A DNA stretch of 64,000 nucleotides. Source: Dethiosulfatarculus sandiegensis (GTDB lineage Bacteria > Desulfobacterota > Desulfarculia > Desulfarculales > Desulfarculaceae). Below, piece after piece: positions 53,085 to 62,053 of the stretch (within the stretch, counting starts at the first letter, position 1; every line of letters begins with the position of its first letter). Both the position numbers and the translations under genes were made by a program. The notes under the pieces are model-generated. The model was not told where the DNA came from. It saw only the letters and a program-made list of their open reading frames with translations, and made no database searches. The DNA is taken from assembly GCF_000931935.2 (NCBI RefSeq), contig NZ_AZAC01000014.1, positions 310,001 through 374,000 on the forward strand, given 5' to 3'.

Positions 53085-54899
53085 TCAGGGCTTTATGGTA
53101 TTTTCCCGTTCCAGGGTCTTTAAGAAAAGCCTTAGCATTAAAACTCGTTTTAAAAGCACCCTGGGGCCGACTGGCCTGGCTGAGGGGCTTTTCAGGGAAC
53201 GATATTTCTTAGCCGGGCTTAGGTCCCATTTTTTAAGGCGGGTTCTAAAGCTCTTGCCGAAACCGCTTTTGGTGTTGCCATAGGCCGCCAAGGTGAGTTC
53301 GTAAAGCTTAAGGGGCAGGTCCTCGCCCAGGTATTGGTCCAACAGGGTGCCCCGGCTTTTTTGGCTGAGCCCTTCTATTTCTTCTCTACCCTTGGGAGAG
53401 GCAAGCGCTTCTTGCCAATAGTTCAAGGTGGTGCCGCCCAGGGCCCTGGGGCCCAGGAACAGGCTGGGAGCCAGGCTTTTGGCTGCGCGCTTGAAAAGTT
53501 CTTTTCCCCTGCGCAGGCCTGTGGGCACGTGGCTCATGAATTCCAGGATTTCATGGTCCAGAAGAGGGTGATCCACCTGCAGATAGGGCTCAATGAAAAA
53601 TTGCCGCCAGGGCAGGATCACATGGGGAATGCGTTGCTTGAGATAAAGAAAGTCTTTACGGTCATGGGTGTTGATCATCGAGGAACACTCTCTGATCAGC
53701 TCAGCTCTTCTTTGCTCCAATAAGTCTTTGAGGCCTTCAAAAACATCCTCTTCCATGTGCTGCCGCATCCAGCCCAGGGTTTCCAGGCCGCATATGGGGA
53801 GGCTGTGCAGAACGTGCTTGTCGGTTATGAGTTTGCCGTCATTCCAGCCCATGTATTCATCGCCCACCATCATAACCGAGTCTTGGCTGTGACCGTTTTG
53901 GATTAGTGCCTTAAACACAGTGGGTTCATTGCAAAAACGGGTGATTCCCTGGCCTGAAAGGGCGCTCGCCTCGAAAATGTCTGTGAGATCACCTTCAAAA
54001 CTGGGGCAGATTTCGTGTTCGTATCCCGCCCTGGAAGCCAGTCTGGCTGCTATTCTTTCATCGCTGCCGTGCTTGTGGGGAGGATAGCCATAGGAAAAAC
54101 ATTTCACCTTGTCAACCTTGAGCTGATAACGCAGGGCCGCAAGGATGGCCGTGGCGTCATATCCGCCGCTTAGGGAGAGCATGAGCGGCGATTTTTGGGG
54201 GATGCGCCTTTTGACCGCCTGGATGATCAGGTTTTTAAGCTCGTTTTTCAACTCCCCGGGATTTTCGTTTTCATAGGCATTGTCCAGGTCAAAACGCAGG
54301 TAGCGGCTGCGGGTAAGTCGATCCGGTTCAAAAGTATAGATAGAGGCCTTTTCCAGAAGCTTCACACCTGTAAGTAAAGTGCTCGTATCCAAGGGCGCGC
54401 CGTTGGCCAGCATGGAGGCCAGCACAGTTTCATTTATTTTGGTTTCCCAAAAGGGTAGAAGCCAGATGCTGGAGGCCAGGAAATGCAGGCTGCCGACTTT
54501 TTGGTGAAATACCTTGCGTGAATTGATGCGGTCAGTGGCCATGGTGACCGTTTCGGCCCTGTGATCCGCGAATAAAAGGGTGAAGGATCCATTCAGGGCC
54601 GCTGCCAGAGTTTTGCCCTTGGCCAGGCCCAGGTCCAGCAGTTCCTCGTGTTTGCCGGGCCTGTCCGGGGTGTAAAAACGGCCCGAAAAAAGCATGTGTA
54701 CGTTTTGTCCGGGATCAGTAAGCAAGGGGCCTTTGTGAAAAATCAGAAGCTCCAACGGCCCCACAGTGAAGCGGGTTTGGGGTAGGTTGATTTTTTGGTC
54801 CAGCCAGGAAGCCAATGGGGTTTTTTGCTCGGGCAATGAGCCTTTGGCCCCGATCAGAATCAGAAACGGCTCCCGCCCCCAGTGCCTTGGTTGATTCAT
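53085..54899 (-). CDS. Asparagine-synthetase-like protein without glutaminase nucleophile
   Basis: Protein of 604 residues with the asparagine synthetase B layout: a class II glutamine-amidotransferase-like N-terminal half (about 1-200) and a C-terminal PP-loop ligase half. The PP-loop is SLSGGYDATA (about 242-251), with Ala for the usual Ser after Asp. No Cys follows the initiator Met (MNQPRHWG), so it cannot use glutamine by the normal route. ATG 54899 is chosen for AGGAG nine bases upstream; the frame extends to a TTG at 54986. Like beta-lactam synthetase and lasso-peptide cyclase relatives, it may adenylate a carboxylate for another amine. No precursor-peptide gene was seen. Confidence 0.85.
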   Translation of the reverse strand: MNQPRHWGREPFLILIGAKGSLPEQKTPLASWLDQKINLPQTRFTVGPLELLIFHKGPLLTDPGQNVHMLFSGRFYTPDRPGKHEELLDLGLAKGKTLAAALNGSFTLLFADHRAETVTMATDRINSRKVFHQKVGSLHFLASSIWLLPFWETKINETVLASMLANGAPLDTSTLLTGVKLLEKASIYTFEPDRLTRSRYLRFDLDNAYENENPGELKNELKNLIIQAVKRRIPQKSPLMLSLSGGYDATAILAALRYQLKVDKVKCFSYGYPPHKHGSDERIAARLASRAGYEHEICPSFEGDLTDIFEASALSGQGITRFCNEPTVFKALIQNGHSQDSVMMVGDEYMGWNDGKLITDKHVLHSLPICGLETLGWMRQHMEEDVFEGLKDLLEQRRAELIRECSSMINTHDRKDFLYLKQRIPHVILPWRQFFIEPYLQVDHPLLDHEILEFMSHVPTGLRRGKELFKRAAKSLAPSLFLGPRALGGTTLNYWQEALASPKGREEIEGLSQKSRGTLLDQYLGEDLPLKLYELTLAAYGNTKSGFGKSFRTRLKKWDLSPAKKYRSLKSPSARPVGPRVLLKRVLMLRLFLKTLERENTIKP

Positions 54900-55510
54900 G
54901 GAAAAAGACTCCTGCCGTTTAATACCGAAAAAAGCAAGGGAAAAATTTTTTCTCACCCCACGAAAAAGTGACTGAAGTCTGCTCAAGCGGTCGATCAGCG
55001 ATGAACAGATCTTAATAATAAACAGCTTTAAATCCGCCGCTTAAAAAAAAGCCACCCGGGCTTTTACTTTTTTACTCCTGCCGACCGTTTGGGCAAGGGG
55101 TGTTTCAGGGGATGGCCCCGAAAACTATAACGGCGTTTTGGGGGGTAAAACAAGCTCATGCCTATCACAGTGCCGGGGCCATGGCAAGCTTGCCGAATAT
55201 GATTTTCGCCTTTTCCCTCAAAAGTTAACTTTAAGGGGACTGCGGGTTTTTGTTTTTGAGAATTGTTAACAGGTATCAGGTTGGGGATTATTTGAGTTTT
55301 AAGGTTTATGGCTTGCCGCAAAAATTGCTCTCTGTTATATGTGGTAAGGCGTTTGTCCTGGCAGTGGAAAAAGAAAAAGTTGGTTGTATATACAATTAAT
55401 CGCAAATATTGGTTAATTGTATAGACAATAAACAATATAAGTTTTGATGTTTGATGTATAGACAACCATCAACAAAAAACAAATAAGCACGGTAGAGAGG
55501 GAGTTCACTA
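54900..55510. other. Intergenic region between divergent operons (about 610 bp)
   Basis: Holds the promoter of the asparagine-synthetase-like gene on the left and the operators of the amino-acid ABC operon on the right (55384-55465, listed separately). A short A-tract hairpin AAAAGCC/GGCTTTT followed by ACTTTTTT is at 55047-55072. A 133-codon minus-strand frame (55064-55465) crosses the operator repeats and has no recognisable domain, so it is not called. Nothing else was seen. Confidence 0.55.
55384..55465. promoter_or_regulatory. Three TTGTATA-ACAA operator-like repeats upstream of the amino-acid ABC operon
   Basis: Site 1, TTGTATATACAA (55384-55395), is a perfect palindrome. Site 2 is TTGTATAGACAA (55417-55428). 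Site 3 is ATGTATAGACAA (55454-55465). Spacing is 33 and 37 bases. Sites 1 and 2 are also joined by an 11-bp inverted repeat, TATACAATTAA/TTAATTGTATA. The TTGTATACAA-like core is common for GntR-family (FCD/VanR) regulators. Confidence 0.7.
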
Positions 55511-56269
55511 ATGGCTAAAAGAATCGCGAAGTTGTTGGTTCTGGCATGTCTTGCCATGGGCCTGGCCCTGCCCACCACGGCCTTTTCCGCGGAAAAGACC
55601 TATGTAAACGGCATAGATGCCAATTTCCCGCCTTTTGCCTTTGTTGACAAAACCGGTAAACCCAATGGTTTTGATGTTGAGGCAGTGGATTGGATTGCGG
55701 CCAAGTTGGGCTTTAAGGTTGTGCATAAGCCCATGGACTGGGATGGTATTATCCCCAGCTTGAACGCCAAGAAAATTGACTTCATCGCTTCCGGTATGAG
55801 CATCACCAAGGCCAGGGCCAAAGTGGTGAACTTCTCCATCCCTTACTGGACCATCAAGCAGGTCATGGTTGTGCCCAAGGACTCCAAGCTCACCCCCAAG
55901 GACATCTTGAAAAGCGGTAAGGGCGTGGGCGTGCAGAGGGGCACCAGCGAGGCCAAGTGGTTGAAAACCAACATGGACAAGATGGGTTGGAAATTTGACC
56001 GTGTGCTCTATGACAGCGCTCCCTTGAGTGTGGAAGACATGTTGAACGGTCGCATTGTGGCCGCGATTATGGACGATGCCCCGGCCAAGGACATGGCCGC
56101 CAAAAAACCCATCAAGATTTTGGGCGAGTTCGGCATGCCCACCGAGGATTTCGGCTACGCGGTGCGCAAGGCGGACAAAGACTTGCTGGAAATGCTGAAC
56201 AAAGGTATCAAAATGCTGAAGGCTTCTCCCAAATGGGCGGAGTTGGAGAAAAAATACGAGCTTAAATAG
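55511..56269 (+). CDS. Polar amino-acid ABC transporter substrate-binding protein
   Basis: Periplasmic binding protein (type 2 fold, HisJ/GlnH group) of 252 residues. The signal peptide ends near PTTAFSA. The mature start ANFPPFAFVDKTGKPNGFDVE is the family hallmark, ITKARAKVVNFSIPYW holds the Arg that grips the ligand's carboxylate, and GVQRGTSEAKWL is the second lobe's helix-start site. GAGAGGGAG lies before the ATG. It heads a complete transport operon and is followed by a stem-loop. The exact amino acid is not readable. Confidence 0.93.
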   Translation: MAKRIAKLLVLACLAMGLALPTTAFSAEKTYVNGIDANFPPFAFVDKTGKPNGFDVEAVDWIAAKLGFKVVHKPMDWDGIIPSLNAKKIDFIASGMSITKARAKVVNFSIPYWTIKQVMVVPKDSKLTPKDILKSGKGVGVQRGTSEAKWLKTNMDKMGWKFDRVLYDSAPLSVEDMLNGRIVAAIMDDAPAKDMAAKKPIKILGEFGMPTEDFGYAVRKADKDLLEMLNKGIKMLKASPKWAELEKKYELK

Positions 56270-56309
56270 CGCTGTTTTCCTTTAGGCCGTTTTTTTGTTA
56301 GACTTACGC

Positions 56310-56333
56310 GGGCGCCTGGACTGCCAGGCGCCC
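56310..56333. terminator. Intercistronic stem-loop after the binding-protein gene
   Basis: GGGCGCCTGG and CCAGGCGCCC form a perfect 10-bp stem with an ACTG loop, between the binding-protein gene and the first permease gene. The following bases (CCTCGTTTTG) are only weakly U-rich. Confidence 0.72.
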
Positions 56334-56383
56334 CCTCGTTTTGAACGGGGATATGCCATATCACCCACCGGAGTTTTGTTTGA

Positions 56384-57052
56384 ATGCTTGAAAGCTTAAA
56401 TGTTGTAATCGATGCAATGCCTTATATCCTGGTGGGGTTTCTGGAGACTGCGGGACTGGTTTTTGGGGCCATGGGGCTGGGCCTTTTGATGGGAGTGCCC
56501 CTGGCTGTGGGCCAGGTTTACGGTAACCGCGTGGTGCGCTTTTTAGTGGGAATCTATGTATGGTTCTTCAGGGGCGTGCCGGTGGTGGTTTTACTTCTTT
56601 TGTTCTATTTTGGCCTCTTTTCCCTAATCGGCCTTAACTTGAGCGCCTTTGCCTCTGCCGCCATGGTGCTGGGTCTCACCAGCGCGGCCTATCAATCCCA
56701 GATCTTCAGGGGCTCCATACAGTCTCTGCCTCAGGGCCAGTTCAAGGCGGCTCAAGCCCTGGGCATGTCCAACCGGGTGGCGATCACCTCCATCATTCTT
56801 CCCCAGGCCTTGCGGTTCTCCATACCTGGCTGGTCGAATGAATATTCGATTATATTGAAGGATTCCGCCGTGGCCTTTGTCATCGGCGTCACAGAAATCA
56901 TGGCCCGCACCCACTTTGTGGCTTCGCGCACCTTTGAGCACCTGCCGCTTTTTATAGCAGCAGGCCTGCTTTACTATGTCCTCACCTATTTGGGTGTGAC
57001 CGGACTGCGCAAGCTGGAGAAAAAAGTGCGTATTGCAGGCTACTCCCACTAG
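56384..57052 (+). CDS. Polar amino-acid ABC permease (subunit 1)
   Basis: Inner-membrane permease of 222 residues with five membrane segments, the HisM/HisQ type. VWFFRGVPVVVLLLLFYFG near 65-80 and the coupling loop GQFKAAQALGMSNRVAITSI (EAA motif) are present. It pairs with the second permease encoded at 57830 as a heterodimer. The ATPase gene starts 10 bp later. Confidence 0.93.
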   Translation: MLESLNVVIDAMPYILVGFLETAGLVFGAMGLGLLMGVPLAVGQVYGNRVVRFLVGIYVWFFRGVPVVVLLLLFYFGLFSLIGLNLSAFASAAMVLGLTSAAYQSQIFRGSIQSLPQGQFKAAQALGMSNRVAITSIILPQALRFSIPGWSNEYSIILKDSAVAFVIGVTEIMARTHFVASRTFEHLPLFIAAGLLYYVLTYLGVTGLRKLEKKVRIAGYSH

Positions 57053-57062
57053 GATGTAGACA

Positions 57063-57827
57063 GTGCCCCAAACCAACCCCATATTTCGGGTAGAGAATGT
57101 CTCCAAGATTCTTGGAGGAAACAAGATTATCGATAAGGTCTCCCTTGAGCTTAACAAGGGCGACTTAAAGGTTCTCATTGGCCCTTCCGGCGGGGGCAAG
57201 AGCACTCTTTTGCAGTGCATGAACCTGCTTTACTTGCCTGATGAAGGTGATATCTACCTGGAGGGCGACAAGGTAAACCCCTCCAAAAAAGCCGCTTTGT
57301 ACGGATTTCGTCAACAGGTGGGCATGATTTTTCAGGACTTCAACCTGTTCGACCACCTGAGCGCTTTGGAAAACGTGGCCATAGCCCTGATTAAGGTGAA
57401 AAAGCAAAGCAAGGCCAAAGCCGGGGAAAGGGCCATGCAGGAGCTTGACCGGGTCGGCCTTTCCGACAAGGCGGATCTTTATCCCGCCCAGCTTTCAGGC
57501 GGGCAGAAGCAAAGGGTTTCCGTGGCCCGCGCCTTGGCCATGGACCCCAAGATAATGCTCTTGGACGAACCCACCAGCGCCCTTGACCCCGAGCTGATCG
57601 GGGAGGTGCTGGCGGTTATCAGGGATCTGGCCGCCAGCGGCATGACCATGGTCATGGCCACTCACCAGATCGCTTTTGCCGCTTCCCTGGCCGATGAGTT
57701 TGTGTTCATGCAAGACGGCCGCATTGTGGAACAGGGATCGCCCCAGGCGCTTATGGATTGCACCCCTGTCAGCCGCACCAAGGATTTCTGTTCCAAGCTG
57801 GCTGAACTTTACGGCGAGGAAGCCTGA
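57063..57827 (+). CDS. Polar amino-acid ABC transporter ATP-binding protein
   Basis: ATPase of 254 residues, GlnQ/HisP type. Walker A is GPSGGGKST (about 38-46), the Q loop is IFQDFNLFDHLSALENV, the signature is LSGGQKQRVSVARAL, Walker B is IMLLDEPTSALDP, and the switch His is in MATHQIAFA. The start codon is GTG at 57063. The second permease gene begins two bases after its stop, so the genes are translated as a unit. Confidence 0.95.
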   Translation: MPQTNPIFRVENVSKILGGNKIIDKVSLELNKGDLKVLIGPSGGGKSTLLQCMNLLYLPDEGDIYLEGDKVNPSKKAALYGFRQQVGMIFQDFNLFDHLSALENVAIALIKVKKQSKAKAGERAMQELDRVGLSDKADLYPAQLSGGQKQRVSVARALAMDPKIMLLDEPTSALDPELIGEVLAVIRDLAASGMTMVMATHQIAFAASLADEFVFMQDGRIVEQGSPQALMDCTPVSRTKDFCSKLAELYGEEA

Positions 57828-57829
57828 CC

Positions 57830-58498
57830 ATGGAGACCTGGGCTTTTATCATCGATGAGGTTGTCCCTTATCTCAACCAGGGCTTATGGGTGAGCATCCA
57901 GCTTATAATCCCCTCTGCCTTGGGCGGCATCCTTTTGGGAGTGGTTGTCGGCGCGTTAAGGGTTTATGGCAATCCCTTTCTAAAGGTTCCGGCCAATATC
58001 TACGCCAACCTTTTCAGGGGCACCCCGCTTCTGGTTCAGCTCTTTATTATTTATTTCGGGCTGGCCAAGCTGGGGCTCAAGTTCCCGCCCTTTACCGCGG
58101 CAGTGCTGGGTTTTGTACTCTGCAGCGGGGCTTATCACTCCGAATATATAAGGGGAGGGCTCCAGGCCATTAAGGAAGGGCAGCTAAAGGCGGCCAAGGC
58201 CCTGGGCTTCACCACATTTCAGAGTGTAGTCTCGATCATAATGCCCCAGGCCTTTAGAAGGGCCTTGCCCGGCTGTGGTAATGAGGTCGTATACCTGATC
58301 AAATACACCTCCCTGGCTTATATCATCACCTGTGTGGAACTTACCGGCGAGGGCAAGATCCTGGCGGCCGAGTCTTTCCGCTACACCGAGGTATTTTTAG
58401 TGGTAGGCTTGTATTACCTGGTCCTGGTGACCCTGGCCACCTGGGGCTTGCGCAGGCTGGAAAACCGCCTGCGCATTCCCGGCTTTGAACAGTCTTAG
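57830..58498 (+). CDS. Polar amino-acid ABC permease (subunit 2)
   Basis: Permease of 222 residues with five membrane segments. NLFRGTPLLVQLFIIYFGLA and the EAA-type loop GQLKAAKALGFTTFQSVVSI match subunit 1 in position. Together they form the heterodimeric channel. It ends the ABC operon; a terminator-like structure separates it from the aminotransferase gene. Confidence 0.93.
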   Translation: METWAFIIDEVVPYLNQGLWVSIQLIIPSALGGILLGVVVGALRVYGNPFLKVPANIYANLFRGTPLLVQLFIIYFGLAKLGLKFPPFTAAVLGFVLCSGAYHSEYIRGGLQAIKEGQLKAAKALGFTTFQSVVSIIMPQAFRRALPGCGNEVVYLIKYTSLAYIITCVELTGEGKILAAESFRYTEVFLVVGLYYLVLVTLATWGLRRLENRLRIPGFEQS

Positions 58499-58520
58499 AT
58501 AATTATAAGGGTGAACTTTT

Positions 58521-58581
58521 CCGGAGGACCACGACGGTTGGGGCCGAAGCCCATAAACCGCCAGTCCTCCGGCCTTTTTTT
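58521..58581 (+). terminator. Branched terminator-like structure before the aminotransferase gene
   Basis: CCGGAGGAC and GTCCTCCGG form the outer 9-bp stem; inside, GGTT/AACC and GGGC/GCCC give an inner stem. The structure is followed by CCTTTTTTT and then, within 7 bases, by the AGGAG of the next gene. It could terminate the ABC transcript or act as an attenuator for the aminotransferase gene. Confidence 0.7.
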
Positions 58582-58593
58582 AGGAGTATGAAA

Positions 58594-59778
58594 ATGAGCC
58601 TTTCCATACCCATTAGTCAGAGGGTGCAGCAGATTTCCATGTCAGCCACCAAGGAGATGCCGATTCTGGCGGCCAAGGTGGGCGATTGTGTCTCCCTGGG
58701 GCAGGGGGTTCCTTCTTTTGCCACGCCGGAGCATGTGGTAAAGGCCACCAGTCAGGCCCTTTTCTCAGACACCCTGGCCGGGAAATACTCCTTGCAGCCC
58801 GGTCTGTCGGCCTTGCGTCGAGCGGTGGCTGATTATCTCAAGGCCGAAAAACAGGTGGAGTATGATCCGGACGGAGAGGTCTCCATCACCGTAGGAGCCA
58901 TGGAAGGCCTGTTGACCGCCTTCCTCACCCTGGTGGACAAGGGGGACGAGGTGATCCTGCCGGAGCCCGCCTATGCCTCTTATATTGAGCAGGTGCTTTT
59001 AGCCGAGGGAAAACCGGTCTTTGTTCCCCTTAACAAAAAAGACTGGAGCCTGGATATCGAGGCGGTGAAAAGTGCAGTTACCGAGCGCACCAGGGCCATT
59101 GTAGTCTGCAACCCGGGCAACCCCACCGGCGGGGTCTATGATCCCGGGCAGGTCAGGGCCCTGGCTGAACTGGCCAGGGAAAAGGGGATTGTGCTTATCT
59201 CAGACGAGACCTATGACTATCTTATCTATGACAACACCCCCCACTTAAGCCCGGCTTCTTTGCCTGACATGGGCGAGCATGTGATAACCATAAATTCGTT
59301 TTCCAAAAAGTACGCCATGACCGGTTGGCGGGTGGGCTATGTGGCCGCGGCCAGGCCCTTGATGGAGCAGATGATGAAGGTCCATGACTCGGCCGCCATC
59401 TGTGCGCCCACACCTTCCCAGTACGCCGCCCTGGCCGCGATCACCGGGCCGCAGGATGTGGTGGCCCATATGCGGTCCAAGCTTTTTGAAAGAAAGGAGC
59501 TGGCCGTAAGGCGCATGCGCGCCATGGAAGGTGTTTTTGATTTTGTGGAGCCCAGGGGCGCTTTTTATCTTTTGGCCAGATATCTGTTCAGCTCAGAGGA
59601 TTCCCGCACAGTGGCTATCCAGATACTTGAACAGGCCAAGGTGATCACCGTGCCGGGAGGCTCGTTCGGCCCCAGCGGAGAAGGGCATTTGAGGCTTTCT
59701 TTTGGCGCCACCCAAGCGGACTTGAACCAGGCCTTTGACCGCCTGGAACAATGGGCCGCCAAAAAGAAACTTGCCTGA
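58594..59778 (+). CDS. Class I/II PLP aminotransferase (aspartate-aminotransferase-like)
   Basis: Fold-type I aminotransferase of 394 residues. NPGNPTGGVYD (cofactor site), SDETYDYLIYDN (Asp and Tyr contacts), and the PLP lysine in SFSKKYAMTGWRVGYV are present, with a substrate-carboxylate Arg in HLRLSFG near the end. The ATG at 58594 is preferred because AGGAG lies eight bases upstream; the ATG at 58588 is only one base from it. It follows the ABC operon and probably transaminates the imported amino acid. A stem-loop after it separates it from the amidohydrolase gene. Confidence 0.9.
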   Translation: MSLSIPISQRVQQISMSATKEMPILAAKVGDCVSLGQGVPSFATPEHVVKATSQALFSDTLAGKYSLQPGLSALRRAVADYLKAEKQVEYDPDGEVSITVGAMEGLLTAFLTLVDKGDEVILPEPAYASYIEQVLLAEGKPVFVPLNKKDWSLDIEAVKSAVTERTRAIVVCNPGNPTGGVYDPGQVRALAELAREKGIVLISDETYDYLIYDNTPHLSPASLPDMGEHVITINSFSKKYAMTGWRVGYVAAARPLMEQMMKVHDSAAICAPTPSQYAALAAITGPQDVVAHMRSKLFERKELAVRRMRAMEGVFDFVEPRGAFYLLARYLFSSEDSRTVAIQILEQAKVITVPGGSFGPSGEGHLRLSFGATQADLNQAFDRLEQWAAKKKLA

Positions 59779-59787
59779 TTTAAAAAG

Positions 59788-59819
59788 CAGTCCCGGCCCC
59801 TGACAGGGGGCCGGGACTG
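59788..59819. terminator. Terminator hairpin between convergent genes
   Basis: CAGTCCCGGCCCC and GGGGCCGGGACTG pair over 13 bp with a short loop. On the minus strand it is followed by CTTTTTAAA, so it best serves the amidohydrolase gene; on the plus strand the U tract is absent. Confidence 0.8.
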
Positions 59820-59849
59820 TAAGCTCTCTTGGCCCGGCGAGAGATTTTT

Positions 59850-61049
59850 CTACAACAAGTCTTTGACCACCTGACCCTGTTTCATGATCAAAAGCAGGTT
59901 TTCCTTTTGAATCAGGATCTCAGGGTAGGTCACGGGGTCACCTTCCACCACCAGCAGGTCGGCTTCCTTATCCTTTTCGATGCTTCCGGTTTTGTTATCT
60001 ATGCCAAGCACCTGGGCGGCGCTTAGGGTGGCGGCTGTCAGGGCCTCGGACGGAGTCATGCCGATGGTGGTGAGCAGCTTGATTTCCTTTGCGTTTTCCC
60101 CGTGCAGGTTAAACGGCGTTCCCGCATCTGTGCCCATGGCCATCTTAACCCCTGATTTATAGGCCATGGCCGCGCTGGCCAGATGGGATTCATAGGATTT
60201 TTCAGTCTTGGTGACCACCTCCAGGGGCATGCCCGCTCCGGTCCCTTTGTTCATGATATTGACCGGGGCGGAGAGGGTGGGTATCAAGGCTGTTTTGCGG
60301 CTGATCATCTCATTTATGATCTCTTCTGAGAGATAAATACCGTGCTCAACCGTATCCACGCCGGCCAAGACCGCGTTTTTTATGCCCTGCATGCCTTGGG
60401 CGTGGGTGCCGACCCTGCGTCCGGCCTTATGGGCCTCTTCGATACAGGCCTTTAGCTCTTCATAACTCAGTTGGGGGCAGCCCGGCTCCACGCCCAGGGT
60501 GAGCACGCCGCCGGTGGCCATCACCTTGACCAGATCCACCCCTTGTTTCAACTGCTCCCTGGTGGCCTTGCGCACCTCGTCCGGCCCGTCGGCTTCCCTG
60601 CCTCCGATCTGCCAGCCGTGGCCGCCGGTCATGGTGATCACCCGGCCGCTGGCCAGGATGCGCGGGCCGGGCACCAGGCCCTGGTTCACCGCGTCACGCA
60701 GATAAAGCGCCACATAGTCCTTGCAACCCATGTCCCTGACCGTGGTGAATCCGGCCATAAGGGTGTTTTGGGCACGCACGGCCGCCTGGAGGATAAGCAT
60801 GGGGGCTTTTCCCTGGTAAACCTCGGCCATGGGATCGGGCTCGCCTGACATGACAAGATGGACATGGGAATCGATCAGGCCCGGCAATAGGGTGCGCCCC
60901 TTCAGGTCCACCCTGCGGCAATCCGGCAAGGGGGCTGAACCGGTTTTTTGAACCGATTTTATAATGCCGTCTTCAACCAGAACAGAGGTGTTGTGCAAGG
61001 TGGTTCCGCCACCTACAAAAATAGGGCCGTTTTCAAATACTACAGGCAT
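59850..61049 (-). CDS. Metal-dependent amidohydrolase (Xaa-Pro dipeptidase / imidazolonepropionase-like)
   Basis: Enzyme of 399 residues with the amidohydrolase TIM barrel. Metal ligands are visible: DSHVHL (H-x-H), the likely carboxylated lysine in LVKVMATGG, GTHAQG, VEHGI and GTDAGTP. The flanking beta domain carries LLPGLIDSHVHL and the C-terminal DLLVVEGDP. This pattern fits the binuclear Xaa-Pro/Arg carboxypeptidase subgroup. It may release amino acids from small peptides or N-acyl amino acids, consistent with the neighbouring transporter and aminotransferase genes, but the substrate is not proven. Confidence 0.87.
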   Translation of the reverse strand: MPVVFENGPIFVGGGTTLHNTSVLVEDGIIKSVQKTGSAPLPDCRRVDLKGRTLLPGLIDSHVHLVMSGEPDPMAEVYQGKAPMLILQAAVRAQNTLMAGFTTVRDMGCKDYVALYLRDAVNQGLVPGPRILASGRVITMTGGHGWQIGGREADGPDEVRKATREQLKQGVDLVKVMATGGVLTLGVEPGCPQLSYEELKACIEEAHKAGRRVGTHAQGMQGIKNAVLAGVDTVEHGIYLSEEIINEMISRKTALIPTLSAPVNIMNKGTGAGMPLEVVTKTEKSYESHLASAAMAYKSGVKMAMGTDAGTPFNLHGENAKEIKLLTTIGMTPSEALTAATLSAAQVLGIDNKTGSIEKDKEADLLVVEGDPVTYPEILIQKENLLLIMKQGQVVKDLL

Positions 61050-61285
61050 TTTTCCTCCTCAATGCCAAAGTTTGGTTGTATCCGGATTTGTAATCGCATT
61101 TTATCCGGCCGGGACTTTCAGGGATGTCAAGCAGCTTGGGCCCGGCATGGTTCTTTTCCCTTAGTTGATTCTATTTGACTGGTGCTTCCGCTCAGGTCAA
61201 CCGATCATCGCCCAAAGACTTTTTAAGCTGATTGGCTTTTGGGCGTCCTTAAACAGTGTGCTAAGATATCACGGTTTAGACAGCC

Positions 61286-62053
61286 TTGTGCATCCTTTGG
61301 GTAGAGATGATTCAGCGCCCTTGGATGCCCGGCCAAATTTTTCTCCTGTTGATCAAAGGCGGATCCAACAACGTGGAACTTAACCAGAAAATAGCTATCC
61401 TCAATAAGACTCTGGGCTTTGAAGAGCTTGATCCCGACCAGCTCGCCAATCTGGCCGAGTTGTCCTCCATACGGTTTTATAAAAAGGGTGAATATATTTT
61501 TCATGAAGGCGATACACCCCGTTATTTCAAGGTGGTGGTTGAGGGCCTGGTGAAACTCTCCAAAAGCACCGAGAGCGGTAAAGCCTACACCGCTGTGATG
61601 GGCTGGCCCGGAGACACCCTGAATGCAGTAACCCTTTTTGAAGATCTGCCCAGATTCCTTTCCGCCCAGGCCATCCGCACTTCAACCATTTTGTGTCTTA
61701 AAAAAACGGATTTCGTTGATTTTGTCTTTCAGCATCCCACTGTGGCCTTGAGGATTATCAAAATCCTGGGGCATCTGGTGCAAACCAGTTATGAGCGAAT
61801 ATTGGACATGGTGGCTGAAAAGGCCGAGCAAAGAATAATAAATATGCTTTTTATGCTCTATAAAAAATTCGGCCACACCCTCAATTTCACCAACCAGGAA
61901 CTGGCCGACCTGGTCGGAGCCACTACGGAAACCACCATACGCATAATGGGCCAGTTGCGCAAACAGGGCATTGTGCAGTCTGCCAGGGGCAGAATACAAA
62001 TCGCAGATCCGGTTGCCCTGGAGAAACTCGGCCGCGGCCCTTTTTGGGCCTGA
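61286..62053 (+). CDS. Crp/Fnr-family transcriptional regulator
   Basis: Regulator of up to 255 residues: an N-terminal cyclic-nucleotide-like beta barrel (about 50-165, FYKKGEYIFHEGD, then RYFKVVVEGLVKLSK) and a C-terminal winged helix-turn-helix (FTNQELADLVGATTETTIRIM). There is no Fnr-type cysteine cluster, so it is not a typical oxygen sensor. The start is unsure: ATG 61286, ATG 61307 or GTG 61373 (VELNQKIAILN); the last gives a normal family length. A palindrome with a TGAT-N4-ATCA core lies between it and the TRAP genes. Confidence 0.9.
   Translation: MCILWVEMIQRPWMPGQIFLLLIKGGSNNVELNQKIAILNKTLGFEELDPDQLANLAELSSIRFYKKGEYIFHEGDTPRYFKVVVEGLVKLSKSTESGKAYTAVMGWPGDTLNAVTLFEDLPRFLSAQAIRTSTILCLKKTDFVDFVFQHPTVALRIIKILGHLVQTSYERILDMVAEKAEQRIINMLFMLYKKFGHTLNFTNQELADLVGATTETTIRIMGQLRKQGIVQSARGRIQIADPVALEKLGRGPFWA

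Noticed and set aside
55064-55465. 133-codon minus-strand open frame
   Set aside because: It runs through the operator repeats, is very uneven in composition and has no recognisable domain.
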